DNA of 50,245 nucleotides from an uncultured Candidatus Saccharibacteria bacterium (GTDB taxonomy: Bacteria; Patescibacteriota; Saccharimonadia; Saccharimonadales; Saccharimonadaceae): assembly GCA_947166895.1 (NCBI GenBank), contig CAMVFY010000003.1, positions 1 to 50,245 of the forward strand. The letters run 5' to 3'. Positions 17,567-26,234 of the stretch are shown piece after piece. The notes under the pieces were generated by a model that saw nothing but the letters and a program-made list of their open reading frames with translations, searched no databases and was not told the DNA's origin. The position numbers were made by a program, and so were the translations under genes. How positions within the stretch are numbered: the stretch's first letter is position 1; the number at the start of each line of letters is the position of its first letter.

Positions 17567-18035
17567 TTAGTCTATGAGTAGCATCCTGATTGGCTAGGCT
17601 TTCTCCAGCACAGGTCATAAGCACCAAGGTGCTAACCTCTTCAGGAGAAAGTAACGAATTCATGTCAATATCGTCTTTTTCCAAGAGCTTAATATCAGTT
17701 ACACGGTAACTTGATTCATCGTATATTATTGGTTCGCCCACCTTAACATTCTTCAAATCCTTGAAGACAGAGCTCGAATGCCCAATCAGCAGGGTTTTAT
17801 TGTTGGCTCTCGAAAAACTTCCAACAATGTAATCAGGGGTATCTAGACGATGGTTGTTTAGTTTAAGTGTTGCAACATCACTAACGAGATCAATTGATGG
17901 AATGGACAATTCGGTGGTGATATCGTATACCGTTGCTCCAGCTGGTTCAAACCCCAATCTTAGAAAAATACCGAAACACAAGAAATATATCAAACCAAAA
18001 ACATATTTTGGGTTAAGTCTTCGTTTTAACTCCAC
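17544..18035 (-). CDS. Sortase family transpeptidase
   Basis: A 163-residue protein with an N-terminal membrane segment (YVFGLIYFLCFGIFLRLGF) and a compact sortase barrel. The triad is visible as His in LLIGHSS, Cys in LVLMTCAG and Arg in THRLIITAE. Sortases attach proteins bearing a C-terminal sorting signal to the cell wall or to pili. It is small and fits class D/E-like enzymes best. The start is GTG at 18035, with AAGGAGG just upstream and TATAAT at 18054-18059. No LPxTG substrate is obvious among the neighbours. A second, broken sortase lies at 42.1-42.8 kb. Confidence 0.85.
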   Translation of the reverse strand: MELKRRLNPKYVFGLIYFLCFGIFLRLGFEPAGATVYDITTELSIPSIDLVSDVATLKLNNHRLDTPDYIVGSFSRANNKTLLIGHSSSVFKDLKNVKVGEPIIYDESSYRVTDIKLLEKDDIDMNSLLSPEEVSTLVLMTCAGESLANQDATHRLIITAEVE

Positions 18036-18053
18036 CTCGCCTCCTTAGCATGA

Positions 18054-18059
18054 ATTATA
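18054..18059 (-). promoter_or_regulatory. -10 box of the sortase gene
   Basis: TGCTATAAT on the minus strand, with a short leader carrying AAGGAGG before the GTG start. Confidence 0.55.
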
Positions 18060-18072
18060 GCACAAGCATAAT

Positions 18073-18618
18073 TTAAAGTCCAGGACTAAATTGTTTTAAT
18101 TTTTTTTCATGCGTCTTGTAATTCTTGTCATGCAAGCCGACTTCCGCCCAAAAAGCTTTAGAATGGTCCATATGGTTTAAATGAGCCAGTTCGTGCAAAA
18201 TCACATAGTCGCGTAGTGTTTCCGGGACTTTCATTAGGCCAATATTGAGCGAGATAGTTCTATTTGAAGAACAGCTTCCCCACCTAGTGTTGGCATGAGT
18301 TAGCCTACATTTAGAGTAAGAATAACCATAAAGATTCGCATAATAATCTAGGCGATACGGCAAATATTCTCTTGCCTTTTTTGCTAGAATCTTCTTTTGA
18401 TAGTCTCGTGCCCTTTGTGTTTCCGGATTCTTGACGGGTAATTTTTCTTTAATAGTAGCGCGGTTAGAATTTAAAAAACGTTTTGCAAGAAATTCCGAAG
18501 TGTGGGCCGGTACCGACATCGAAAGCCGTCCCGAAGTAGAAATGGTAAATTTGATGTTGCGGCTAAGAGAATTTTTTCGGACTATTACCTCGCCGAACTC
18601 ATCATCTTTAAGAATCAT
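18073..18618 (-). CDS. YgjP-type (SprT-like, DUF45) metallopeptidase
   Basis: A 181-residue protein with the zinc-site motif VILHELAHLNHMDHSKAFW (HExxH plus the downstream His that supplies the third ligand), preceded by the typical TRWGSCSSNRTISLN block. This is the DUF45/YgjP family, cytosolic metal-dependent peptidases found next to many housekeeping genes and of uncertain substrate. The N-terminal region with repeated basic residues matches the family. Its start overlaps the P-loop kinase gene by 4 bp, so the pair is probably one transcript. Confidence 0.88.
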   Translation of the reverse strand: MILKDDEFGEVIVRKNSLSRNIKFTISTSGRLSMSVPAHTSEFLAKRFLNSNRATIKEKLPVKNPETQRARDYQKKILAKKAREYLPYRLDYYANLYGYSYSKCRLTHANTRWGSCSSNRTISLNIGLMKVPETLRDYVILHELAHLNHMDHSKAFWAEVGLHDKNYKTHEKKLKQFSPGL

Positions 18619-19112
18619 TTTGCATCATTTAGTTCTGCTAAACCAGTGACAACGTGCCGAGTCTGTGTCTCAAAGGTGTGCTTGCCAGATAGAATAATCG
18701 GTCTTTCGGTTTCTGTGGGCGCATCAATTTCCTTGACAGCCTTCTCGTAGGTTTCTCTCGCCTTTGCAATATCCTTAAAACGCAACTTAAGCCTTTTTCG
18801 AATGGTAGAGGTATCAGTTTGAATCCAAACTAGTGAAGGTTCATAGCCATTTTGACGTAACAGGTTACGAATTTCACTGCGCTGAGCCTCAGTATTTAGT
18901 CCCCCTTCGATAATAAGAGTTTGTTTTGTTCTAGTAAGAAGCTCCAAGATGGTCAGCAAATTCTTCCTGGTAAAGCCACTATTGAATAACTCGTCAAAAT
19001 CATAATAAGCCAAACCGAACTTTTTCGCAAATTTTGTGCTAAAAGTTGTTTTCCCGCTACACGGTGCGCCAAACACGAGCAACGCTCGAGGTTTATTTCT
19101 ATTACCTTCCAT
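18615..19112 (-). CDS. P-loop kinase-like ATPase (AAA_33 / zeta-like)
   Basis: A 165-residue protein with Walker A GAPCSGKTTFS, a following DFDELF, an acidic strand TLIIEGGLNTE and an Arg-rich lid segment (KRLKLRFKDIAKARETYEKAV). This matches small nucleoside/polynucleotide kinase-like AAA_33 proteins. The substrate cannot be told. TATAAT lies nine bases before the ATG. No antitoxin-like partner is adjacent, so a zeta-toxin role is unlikely. Confidence 0.75.
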   Translation of the reverse strand: MEGNRNKPRALLVFGAPCSGKTTFSTKFAKKFGLAYYDFDELFNSGFTRKNLLTILELLTRTKQTLIIEGGLNTEAQRSEIRNLLRQNGYEPSLVWIQTDTSTIRKRLKLRFKDIAKARETYEKAVKEIDAPTETERPIILSGKHTFETQTRHVVTGLAELNDAK

Positions 19113-19121
19113 AATGCTACA

Positions 19122-19127
19122 ATTATA
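19122..19127 (-). promoter_or_regulatory. -10 box of the P-loop kinase gene
   Basis: TATAAT on the minus strand, nine bases before the ATG at 19112 and just past the 3' end of tRNA-Trp. Confidence 0.55.
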
Positions 19128-19136
19128 TCACGTTAA

Positions 19137-19212
19137 TGGCAGGGGTGGCAAGACTTGAACTCGCGACACCTGGTTTTGGAGACCAGTGCTCTACCAACTG
19201 AGCTACACCCCT
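19137..19212 (-). tRNA. tRNA-Trp (anticodon CCA), CCA terminus encoded
   Basis: Minus-strand cloverleaf: acceptor AGGGGTG/CACCCCT, discriminator G, D-arm GCTCAGTTGGTAGAGC, anticodon stem CTGGT/ACCAG with loop CTCCAAA (anticodon CCA), variable GTGTC, T-arm GCGAGTTCAAGTCTTGC, and GCCA end. A likely -10 TTAAAAT lies seven bases upstream. In many bacteria this gene precedes secE; here it is far from it. Confidence 0.97.
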
Positions 19213-19264
19213 TTATGATTTTAACTACACTATTTATTTTAACACAAAACCCAGCAATATGTGC

Positions 19265-19270
19265 TAAAAT
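19265..19270 (+). promoter_or_regulatory. -10 box of the GT4-GH57 operon
   Basis: TGC-TAAAAT, an extended -10, seven bases before the ATG at 19278. Confidence 0.5.
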
Positions 19271-19277
19271 AATATAG

Positions 19278-20501
19278 ATGAAAATACTTATGTTAGGTTG
19301 GGAATTGCCGCCCCATAATAGTGGAGGGCTCGGCATTGCTTGTCTAAATATGGCTAGAGCCTTAACAAAAGAAGGCGTTGACATTGATTTCGTTGTTCCC
19401 TACACTGCCGCCCACACGAAGACGAGCTTTATGAAAATACTACCCGCCACATCTCTAGATCCAATCTATCGTTATGGCGGCGGAGCCTATGAGTCATTGA
19501 ACGTTTTCGAAAAAAATATTCCATCAGCCGACCATAAAATGCATTTCTCGATTCGCGACGTTCAAAAGGAATATTGCGACTACGTCGAAAAATACCTAAA
19601 AACTAACAGCCCAGATATTGTCCACGCACATGATTGGTTGACTTACGAAGCCGGAATGTTGGCCAAGAAAGAATTTGGTCTACCGCTTATTGCCCACGTT
19701 CATGCTACCGAGTTTGATCGTTCAGGCATGCGTACAGGTAATCCCCTTATTCACGAAATTGAATATGAAGGCTTGATGTTGGCAGATAGAATAATCGCCG
19801 TGTCCGAATCAACTAAAAGGATTATCCATGAAAAATATAAAATTCCGCTGTCGAAAATCGATGTTATCTATAACTCGCTAGACGAAGAATATGAAGCAAG
19901 CAAATATAGCTTTGATAATAACACCTATAAATATATTAATTTCCTCAAAGAAAATGGCTACACAGTCGTGTCGACAGTTGGACGATTTACTATTCAAAAA
20001 GGATTACGTTATTTTTTGGAGTCCGCTGCTCTTGCGGTACAAAAAAATCCAAAATTAATATTCATTCTAGCAGGCGACGGTGAAGAGCGCGACGGACTAA
20101 TCTCTTTGGCGGCAGAACTGGGGATAGCCAAAAATGTCATCTTTACCGGTTTCATTCGAGGACGTAGGCTCCGCGACATTTATTCTTTATCTGACATCTT
20201 CGTGATGAGTTCTATATCAGAGCCATTTGGTTTAACTGCACTTGAAGCCGCCCATCACCAAGATGCCCTGATCCTCACGAAGCAGTCTGGCGTCTCGGAG
20301 ATTATTTGGTCGGCCTTCACTTATGACTTTTGGGATAAGAAAAAATTAGCCGATGAAATTCTAGCCATTGCGAGTCACCCCGCCCTCAAAGCACTATTGC
20401 AAGAAAATGTAAAGAAAGAATATCACAAAATATCTTGGGAACAGGTTGCAAAAAAATGTTTGAAGATTTATAATAAAAACGTTAAACACAAGAGGAATTA
20501 A
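19278..20501 (+). CDS. GT4 glycosyltransferase, glycogen synthase-like
   Basis: A 407-residue GT-B enzyme. The N-terminal domain begins MKILMLGWELPPHNSGGLG, the phosphate/donor loop of glycogen synthase-like transferases, and includes PDIVHAHDWLTYEAG. The C-terminal domain has the GT4 E-x7-E motif in SEPFGLTALEAAHH, and VGRFTIQKGL marks the domain start. It should transfer a sugar from a nucleotide-sugar donor; a glucan-building role is suggested by the next gene, a GH57 enzyme separated by only one base. Donor and acceptor are not determinable from the sequence. Confidence 0.85.
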   Translation: MKILMLGWELPPHNSGGLGIACLNMARALTKEGVDIDFVVPYTAAHTKTSFMKILPATSLDPIYRYGGGAYESLNVFEKNIPSADHKMHFSIRDVQKEYCDYVEKYLKTNSPDIVHAHDWLTYEAGMLAKKEFGLPLIAHVHATEFDRSGMRTGNPLIHEIEYEGLMLADRIIAVSESTKRIIHEKYKIPLSKIDVIYNSLDEEYEASKYSFDNNTYKYINFLKENGYTVVSTVGRFTIQKGLRYFLESAALAVQKNPKLIFILAGDGEERDGLISLAAELGIAKNVIFTGFIRGRRLRDIYSLSDIFVMSSISEPFGLTALEAAHHQDALILTKQSGVSEIIWSAFTYDFWDKKKLADEILAIASHPALKALLQENVKKEYHKISWEQVAKKCLKIYNKNVKHKRN

Positions 20502-20502
20502 A

Positions 20503-21705
20503 TTGCGTTCAATTTGTTTGTATCTACACATGCATCAGCCTGTTCGCTATCGCGAATATTCCGTTTTTGACGTATCAAACAATTCCAACTACTTTGAATG
20601 TGACTTTAATGACAGACAGTCAAACGAGCGAATCTTTAAAAAAGTTGCCGAAAAAAGCTATCGTCCCACCCTTCATTTATTAGAAAAAAATCTTCAAAAA
20701 CATCCCACCTTCAAGGTCTCACTTTCTATTACTGGAACATGGCTAGAACAAGCAGAAAAATGGGCGCCAGATTTAATTGAACAAATAAAATATCTTGTTA
20801 GTCTTGGTCGAGTTGAAATACTGGGAGAAACATATTATCACTCTCTGGCTTTTTTTTACAACATAGACGAGTTTAGTGAACAAGTCGATTTGCACGCTCG
20901 TAAAATCAAGGAACTGTTTGGCACTCAACCCAAAGTATTTCGTAACACCGAGCTCGCCTACAACGATTCTTTGGCCAAATGGGCCGAGGAAAAAGGTTAT
21001 GAAGGCATTGTGGCCGAGGGTTGGGATAAAATTCTTGGCTGGCGCAGTCCAAATTATGTCTATCGGCCCGCAGGCTGCAAGAATATCAGGTTACTGCTTA
21101 AAAATTATCGTTTGTCCGACGATATTGCCTTTCGTTTTTCTAATCGAGGTTGGGAGGAGTGGCCACTCACGGTGCCTAAATACCAAAATTGGATTAACAT
21201 GGATTGTTTACGTGGCAATTTAGTTAATTTGTTCATGGATTTTGAAACTTTCGGTGAGCACCAGTGGGCCGACACCGGTATTTTTAACTTTTTTGACGAA
21301 TTTATTAATTCCTGGCTCTCTGCAAATGAAAACCAGTTTGTTACTGTATCGGAAGCTTGCAAACTCATGGCCCCAGCCGACGAAATTTCGATGCCAGAGA
21401 CCGTCACATGGGCCGATACCGAACGCGATCTATCAGCTTGGCTATCAAATTCTATGCAAAATGCCGCGATGCAGGAATTATACGCAATGAGAGACGAGAT
21501 TTTAAATACTGATGACGAAGGATTAATCTCGGACTGGCGACACCTCACTACTTCCGACCATCCTTACTCAATGTGTACAAAATATTGGAACGACGGTGAT
21601 GTCCATGCCTACTTTTCCGCCTACGCTTCACCTTACGAGAGCTTTATGTATTTTATGAATGTATTGCGCGATTTAAGTTACCGGGTTTCAGAACACAAAA
21701 AATAA
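20503..21705 (+). CDS. GH57 family glucanase/glucanotransferase
   Basis: A 400-residue (beta/alpha)7-type enzyme with family motifs in order: LHMHQPVRY at the N-terminus, VEILGETYYHS, VFRNTELAYND (Glu nucleophile), the tryptophan-containing GWDKILGW, and LFMDFETFGEHQW (Asp acid/base). GH57 enzymes include alpha-amylases, 4-alpha-glucanotransferases and glycogen branching enzymes. No branching-enzyme C-terminal domain is obvious, so alpha-amylase-type activity is most likely. It begins with TTG at 20503 after a GAGG ribosome site, one base past the GT4 stop. A terminator follows directly. Confidence 0.9.
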   Translation: MRSICLYLHMHQPVRYREYSVFDVSNNSNYFECDFNDRQSNERIFKKVAEKSYRPTLHLLEKNLQKHPTFKVSLSITGTWLEQAEKWAPDLIEQIKYLVSLGRVEILGETYYHSLAFFYNIDEFSEQVDLHARKIKELFGTQPKVFRNTELAYNDSLAKWAEEKGYEGIVAEGWDKILGWRSPNYVYRPAGCKNIRLLLKNYRLSDDIAFRFSNRGWEEWPLTVPKYQNWINMDCLRGNLVNLFMDFETFGEHQWADTGIFNFFDEFINSWLSANENQFVTVSEACKLMAPADEISMPETVTWADTERDLSAWLSNSMQNAAMQELYAMRDEILNTDDEGLISDWRHLTTSDHPYSMCTKYWNDGDVHAYFSAYASPYESFMYFMNVLRDLSYRVSEHKK

Positions 21706-21728
21706 CCCCCTTTGCGGGGGATATTTTA
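21706..21728. terminator. Terminator between GH57 and rpmG
   Basis: CCCCC-TTTGC-GGGGG followed by ATATTTT on the plus strand, immediately past the GH57 stop codon. The mirrored strand can also stop rpmG transcripts. Confidence 0.7.
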
Positions 21729-21935
21729 ACGCTTCTTTTCTTTTACCTCGTTACGACCGAGATTTTTCTTGGTTTCAACGAATAGGACATGTTTTCGAAG
21801 CACCGGATCATATTTTTTAAGGCTTAGCTTATCCGGAGTGTTCATGGTATTTTTCTTAGTATAATAAGCACGCACACCCGATTCTTCCGAAACGAGTCCA
21901 ACCAACTTACGCTTAGTATTATTCTTCTTTGCCAT
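21726..21935 (-). CDS. rpmG: 50S ribosomal protein L33
   Basis: A 69-residue basic protein with the L33 core [47 protein letters not shown]. It has no cysteines, so it is the zinc-free (C-minus) form, and it has an extra basic C-terminal tail ([12 protein letters not shown]). TATAAT is nine bases before the ATG. It stands alone, away from the other ribosomal genes. Confidence 0.96.
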   Translation of the reverse strand: MAKKNNTKRKLVGLVSEESGVRAYYTKKNTMNTPDKLSLKKYDPVLRKHVLFVETKKNLGRNEVKEKKR

Positions 21936-21944
21936 ACTCTTACC

Positions 21945-21950
21945 ATTATA
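21945..21950 (-). promoter_or_regulatory. -10 box of rpmG
   Basis: TATAAT on the minus strand, nine bases before the L33 ATG. Confidence 0.6.
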
Positions 21951-21963
21951 TCACACTCGAGTA

Positions 21964-21993
21964 AAAATGGCAAGGCCTAGGCCCTGCCATTTT
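21964..21993. terminator. Strong bidirectional terminator upstream of rpmG
   Basis: AAAATGGCA...TGCCATTTT forms a long stem (about 12 bp with a GC-rich top, GGGCC/GGCCT) with A/T tracts on both sides. It ends the small zinc-finger gene on the minus strand. Confidence 0.75.
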
Positions 21994-22009
21994 AGGGGAT
22001 AATGATTGT

Positions 22010-22189
22010 TCAGGGCAGTTTGCCACTGCCGCCGCAATAAATGCACTTACGACGATAAACGTCATAGCCAGTTCCATCGCAATGATGGCATTTCTTTGCC
22101 TTGTAGCCGAGTCCACACTCGGCAACATGCCGATCGTACTCCCTCTCGGTCAGCATCACTTTGCCACATTTCGGACACGTCCAAGTCAA
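22010..22189 (-). CDS. 59-residue zinc-finger protein with DnaJ-type CxxCxGxG motif
   Basis: This gene is just below the 60-residue cutoff of the ORF track. From TTG at 22187-22189 the minus strand reads TWTCPKCGKVMLTEREYDRH...C, a CxxC...HxxxC finger. It is followed by KKCHHCDGTGYDVYRRKCIYCGGSGKLP, two CxxCxGxG-like knuckles as in the DnaJ zinc domain. A promoter (TATAAT at 22223-22228), an AAAGGTGG ribosome site and a strong terminator frame it as a single-gene unit. The in-frame TGA just upstream of the TTG fixes the start. The role is unknown: an RNA/DNA-binding or chaperone-like mini-protein is possible. The eight or so zinc-ligand Cys/His contrast with the zinc-free ribosomal proteins and RpoC here. 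Confidence 0.75.
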   Translation of the reverse strand: MTWTCPKCGKVMLTEREYDRHVAECGLGYKAKKCHHCDGTGYDVYRRKCIYCGGSGKLP

Positions 22190-22222
22190 TCATCTCACCA
22201 CCTTTCTAATGTGCTGACAAGG

Positions 22223-22228
22223 ATTATA
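22223..22228 (-). promoter_or_regulatory. -10 box of the small zinc-finger gene
   Basis: TATAAT on the minus strand, about 33 bases before the TTG start, leaving a leader of roughly 27 nt that carries AAAGGTGG. Confidence 0.55.
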
Positions 22229-22230
22229 AT

Positions 22231-25200
22231 CTATTTTGGGTATTTTGCAAGCAAAAGCGCTACAAAATTTTTAATTTCTTTGATGCCAAATTTCTTATTG
22301 GCTGTCATAAATATGTCTGGTTCACCCATGAAATCAAGCGAGACTACTGACTGGTAGACCGCTCGCATCAAAGCAATTAGTTCCTTTTCACTTTCGGGAT
22401 CAAATTCATACACTTTGTCATACACCTCTTTGTCATTGTCGGGCGTCACGAAGAGAATATGGGCTTTTGTTACTCGGTATGAGCGATATTTGACCGAATT
22501 ATTAAGTAGTAATTTATAAAAACAGAGCTGCAGCATGTATTTATAAAGCGTTACGTGTGATTGCCATTTTTCCTTGTGATATGCGCCAGTCTTAAAGTCA
22601 TAAATTTCAATGGTTTTATTGGCCTCGTTCACGCTAATATGGTCGATCTTCCCAGTTATCGGAACACCTGAAACTAGTATTTTGTCTTGGGAAAAATTCA
22701 CCTCAGCTTTTCCATTTCTCAAAATTTCACCAAAAGCATCGAGCGCAACCGTGAGATTTTCTGGACCTCTTTCGCGGATTTTTTGTAAAATTTCAACCGG
22801 TAAGTCTTTTTTATCTAACTCAGACAAGAAAAATTCCAAAGCCTTATCATTCGACAAACGACGATTGGTCACTGACTCAAATGTTTTATGAATTAAATCA
22901 CCATACGCCAGCGCTTCGTCTTCCGGATCAGGTGGCGCTTGCAAAATATAATTTTTGAAAAACTCTCTCGGCCCTGCATAAACAATATCGATAAAAGAAG
23001 TTAAGCTCGATGCGGACATCCGCCATTTTAAGGCGCGCTCTTTATAGATTGCCTTCATGTCTGGTGTAGCAAGAGTATAAGGTAAAAACCAGTTTTTTAG
23101 ATTGTTTTCGGAATAATCATAGGCGCCTTCTTTGTAATGGGTTTGTACGATTTTCTCTGGCAAAAACGGTGAAATTACCTTTTCTCCATCTTGATACTCG
23201 TCCAAATATTCCAGCCTGGCGGGCGATTTTTCGTTAAAATCATGTAGTGAGTTTGTAATGTAGATTGTGTCTTTAGCCCTAGTGAGTGCAACATATAAAA
23301 TGCGCAATTTTTCACCGTCAGAAGTACCAGTATGACGAATTTGCATTAAATTCTTGGGGAGAGCCAAGAGGTTGTTGTTTCCCTTTCCTTTACCCCAAGC
23401 CATGTGGTCGGCCGAAATAATAAAAACGTACGAAAATTCTAACCCCTTAGCTTTATGTGCGGACAAAATTTGCACTGCCTCGTCAGACTCTCGATATGGG
23501 CTTACTAAATTTAGCGGCATCTCTGCTGACTCATAGTCGTCTACCAGACTAATTAAATCGCTTAGTCGTAGTTTCTTATCGCCAAAATGTTTGTTGAGCT
23601 TCCCTCGAAGCGACGACAAAGACTCATATAGATGAAAAGTTTGATAATTTTCAGATTCGGTATAGTATTTCAAGAATGGCGATTTGTAACCATTGATGGG
23701 TGTTGCCCCAATTAAATAATCTAAGAAAACTTCTAGTGGTTCATCAAATGCTTTTGTGATTAAAAAGGAGAAAAATTCCATCACCCTTAAGATTTCTGTA
23801 TTTTTCGACCTCAAAAGCACATCAAAAACCGATTTTCGTTCGCTCCGTGCCGTGCCGACGGCCTTTACGATTTCGATCGCCGGCAGATTAAAAAACGGAT
23901 AAGAGAGTATCTCCAATACTGATACACTCGGTTTCTTTTCATAGGCAATTTCGTAAACAAATCTCGCCATTGTTAGAATTTCATGAATTTTTTCATCTTC
24001 AAGGAGATTGTCTTTCTTTTCATAGGCAATTTTAATTTCAGGATGCGCCTTCAAAAATGGTAAAAGTGGCATGAAGTATTTAGTTTTATATGATATTATT
24101 GCTATTTCGTCCTGCTTCACACCCGAGCGAATCAGTTTTGCTATTTCGTTTGCTACAAAATCATATTCCATTTCTGAGGACAAGAATTCGTGTCGAAAAA
24201 TCTGAGAGTGTTTTGGGTCTGGTCTATGCGAAATCAGTTCTTTATCGGCGAACCTGTCACCCGCCTGATTAATAATTTTTCTCGATAAATCCAAAATTTC
24301 CTGCGTACTTCGGTAATTTTCAACAAGTGGGATTACATTGGCCTGATAGTGTCGTTGAAAATCAACTAAGTTTGTCGACAGGGCCCCCTGAAACTCATAA
24401 ATTGCTTGGTCATCATCACCAACCGCCATGATTAATGGGCGTTCATAGTCTGTTAGTTCCTTTATGATCGCAAACTGAGAGGGATTAGTATCCTGAAATT
24501 CATCAAGCATAATAAACTGATAACGTTCAGATAAAGTAGCCTTAAAACCACTGTCTTCGCGAAGTACCCTTGCTGCCTCTTCAATCATGTCGTCAAAATC
24601 ATACAGCCCATTTTCTTGCAAGTAGGTGTCGTATTTATCCATCACGGCAGCCACACTAAGTAATTTTTTGTTAGCTACCCGATCCTTCAACCGATAATCT
24701 CCCCGTACATCTTTTTCAAAATATCTGTCTTTCCAATCAGACAATGGTTTAATTTTTTCGGCACTCTCTGCGGCAATTATAGCTTCTTTTAGATCACGTG
24801 CCAATCCGCCAATTGAGCGCTCAATATTTTTTACTATCGTCCCGGCATCTGCGTATTGCTGCAACATGCCCCAAATTGGATAGTATGCTTTTTCGTAAGA
24901 CTCTTTGAATGCTCGTGGCACTACATTCTTAAGGAATGGCGAGATGGTTTCTGACAAAACATTTGAGTCGTCTAGATTTTGCTTGGCGATAAGCTTAAGG
25001 TCATTTGCATTTAGGCCTGCTGATTTTGCGGCCGAGATTACGCTCACGATATCTTTGACGCTATCACCCCTTAAAATATCATTTCCCGATAGTTTGTTTT
25101 GAATTTCCTTCACAATTTTAAATTGCGTAACTTCGTCCACTGCTGCATCAAGTTTACGTTCGTAGTCCTCCGAGTAGTTCCGGTACTGAGCCAATATTTC

Positions 25201-25464
25201 CGACCCGAAAGCATGGTAGGTTCCAATATTCACCTTTAAGCCATCGCTTCCTATGACGGTTTTAAGTCGTTCGCGCATATTTGACGCTCCGGACTCAGTA
25301 AAGGTTAAGCATAGAATATTTTCCGGGTTGGTATCGGTATTTTTTAGAATATAGGCGACCTTTTCGGAAAGCAATTGGGTTTTACCGGTCCCTGGCCCCG
25401 CCAAAACCAAAAGTGGTCCATCCAAATATTGGACGGCTTCTTTTTGTTTCTGATTTAGCCCCAT
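22231..25464 (-). CDS. UvrD/Rep-type helicase with C-terminal RecB-like nuclease
   Basis: A 1077-residue protein with SF1A helicase motifs in order: Q-motif LNQKQKEAVQY, motif I AGPGTGKTQ, Ia CLTFTESGASNMRERL, Ib GTYHAFGSEIL, II FIMLDEFQDTNPSQ, III MAVGDDDQAIYEFQGA, IV VENYRST, V LSAHKAKGLEFSYVFI and VI ILYVALTRAKD. The last 200 residues form a PD-(D/E)XK nuclease: ITGKIDHISVNE...IEIYDFKTGAYHK, with LYKYMLQLCFYKLL after it. This is the AddA/PcrA-plus-RecB-nuclease type, probably acting in double-strand break resection or repair as a stand-alone substitute for RecBCD/AddAB. The start overlaps gpsA by 10 bp. Confidence 0.92.
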   Translation of the reverse strand: MGLNQKQKEAVQYLDGPLLVLAGPGTGKTQLLSEKVAYILKNTDTNPENILCLTFTESGASNMRERLKTVIGSDGLKVNIGTYHAFGSEILAQYRNYSEDYERKLDAAVDEVTQFKIVKEIQNKLSGNDILRGDSVKDIVSVISAAKSAGLNANDLKLIAKQNLDDSNVLSETISPFLKNVVPRAFKESYEKAYYPIWGMLQQYADAGTIVKNIERSIGGLARDLKEAIIAAESAEKIKPLSDWKDRYFEKDVRGDYRLKDRVANKKLLSVAAVMDKYDTYLQENGLYDFDDMIEEAARVLREDSGFKATLSERYQFIMLDEFQDTNPSQFAIIKELTDYERPLIMAVGDDDQAIYEFQGALSTNLVDFQRHYQANVIPLVENYRSTQEILDLSRKIINQAGDRFADKELISHRPDPKHSQIFRHEFLSSEMEYDFVANEIAKLIRSGVKQDEIAIISYKTKYFMPLLPFLKAHPEIKIAYEKKDNLLEDEKIHEILTMARFVYEIAYEKKPSVSVLEILSYPFFNLPAIEIVKAVGTARSERKSVFDVLLRSKNTEILRVMEFFSFLITKAFDEPLEVFLDYLIGATPINGYKSPFLKYYTESENYQTFHLYESLSSLRGKLNKHFGDKKLRLSDLISLVDDYESAEMPLNLVSPYRESDEAVQILSAHKAKGLEFSYVFIISADHMAWGKGKGNNNLLALPKNLMQIRHTGTSDGEKLRILYVALTRAKDTIYITNSLHDFNEKSPARLEYLDEYQDGEKVISPFLPEKIVQTHYKEGAYDYSENNLKNWFLPYTLATPDMKAIYKERALKWRMSASSLTSFIDIVYAGPREFFKNYILQAPPDPEDEALAYGDLIHKTFESVTNRRLSNDKALEFFLSELDKKDLPVEILQKIRERGPENLTVALDAFGEILRNGKAEVNFSQDKILVSGVPITGKIDHISVNEANKTIEIYDFKTGAYHKEKWQSHVTLYKYMLQLCFYKLLLNNSVKYRSYRVTKAHILFVTPDNDKEVYDKVYEFDPESEKELIALMRAVYQSVVSLDFMGEPDIFMTANKKFGIKEIKNFVALLLAKYPK

Positions 25465-26234
25465 GTAGCCTCCAGCCGAATCAACTCGCGCAAAAACTTG
25501 GCATCCTCAGGCACCTTAATCTCTCCGCGGCAAATTTTTTTCAACGTCGAAATACCTTCAACGGTTTTAGTCGTCTGATAATGTGGATTATTTCTTAATT
25601 TTTGTCCAAGATCGTAATTTCTTGAAGGAAGGCCACAGGTGATTTCGAGGTCTCCTTTGCCGCAAGCAAGATCTACGGTCTCTGGCTTTGCGCCATTTTC
25701 GGATAATATGCTCTTCATCTCATTTGTAGCGGCGGCCAAAAAAAGATTATGCTCAGCTGTCCCGGACTTCAAGTTCCTAAAACCAGCTAAAATTGCATAA
25801 ACATTTTTTAGTGAGCCACACATCAAGACGCCCCGCTTATCTTGGGTTTTATCGAAACTAAGATAACTAGTGGTAAACAAATCAATCACCCAGTTATCGG
25901 TGGCCGTTAATTTTGCGGGCCTACCAGCTTTTATGTCGTCTGCATAACCTGGCCCAGAGATAATTGCATAGTTTAGAAAGGGGGCAAAATATTCGTCTCG
26001 TAGTAATCCCTTTGTCGCTACGACAAGCGGTATATCTTTTGGCAAGTACGGCAAAAGATAAGGCGCTGCTTCAGATGGAACGGCGAGAATCGTAATTTTT
26101 GCACCATGAATCACGTCGCGAAGGCGTTTATGTTCTAATACCGAATCATAATAATCTAGATCAAAACCCTTACTCGCCAAAACTCCACCAAGCGCCGTCC
26201 CAAAAGCACCTGCCCCCATTATCGCGATTTTCAT
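25455..26234 (-). CDS. gpsA: Glycerol-3-phosphate dehydrogenase [NAD(P)+], short form
   Basis: Rossmann start MKIAIMGAGAFGTALGGVLASKG. Later GpsA landmarks are recognisable but altered: VVATKGLL (cf. ATKGL), ISGPGYADDI (cf. SGPS-A-E), CGSLKNVYAILAGF (cf. GA-KNV-AI-AG) carrying the catalytic Lys, and GKGDLEITCGLPSRNYDLGQ (cf. GDL-LTC-S--SRN). It makes sn-glycerol-3-phosphate for lipids or wall polymers. At 259 residues it is 70-80 shorter than usual, mainly from internal trimming. It overlaps the wall-protein gene by 4 bp and the helicase gene by 10 bp, so it lies mid-operon. Confidence 0.85.
   Translation of the reverse strand: MKIAIMGAGAFGTALGGVLASKGFDLDYYDSVLEHKRLRDVIHGAKITILAVPSEAAPYLLPYLPKDIPLVVATKGLLRDEYFAPFLNYAIISGPGYADDIKAGRPAKLTATDNWVIDLFTTSYLSFDKTQDKRGVLMCGSLKNVYAILAGFRNLKSGTAEHNLFLAAATNEMKSILSENGAKPETVDLACGKGDLEITCGLPSRNYDLGQKLRNNPHYQTTKTVEGISTLKKICRGEIKVPEDAKFLRELIRLEATWG

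Noticed and set aside
18615-19112. Zeta-type toxin of a toxin-antitoxin pair
   Set aside because: No antitoxin-like gene is adjacent; only the P-loop is shared, so a general kinase-like call is safer.
19133-19384. 83-residue minus-strand ORF over tRNA-Trp
   Set aside because: It reads through the tRNA and its promoter and is antisense to the GT4 start.
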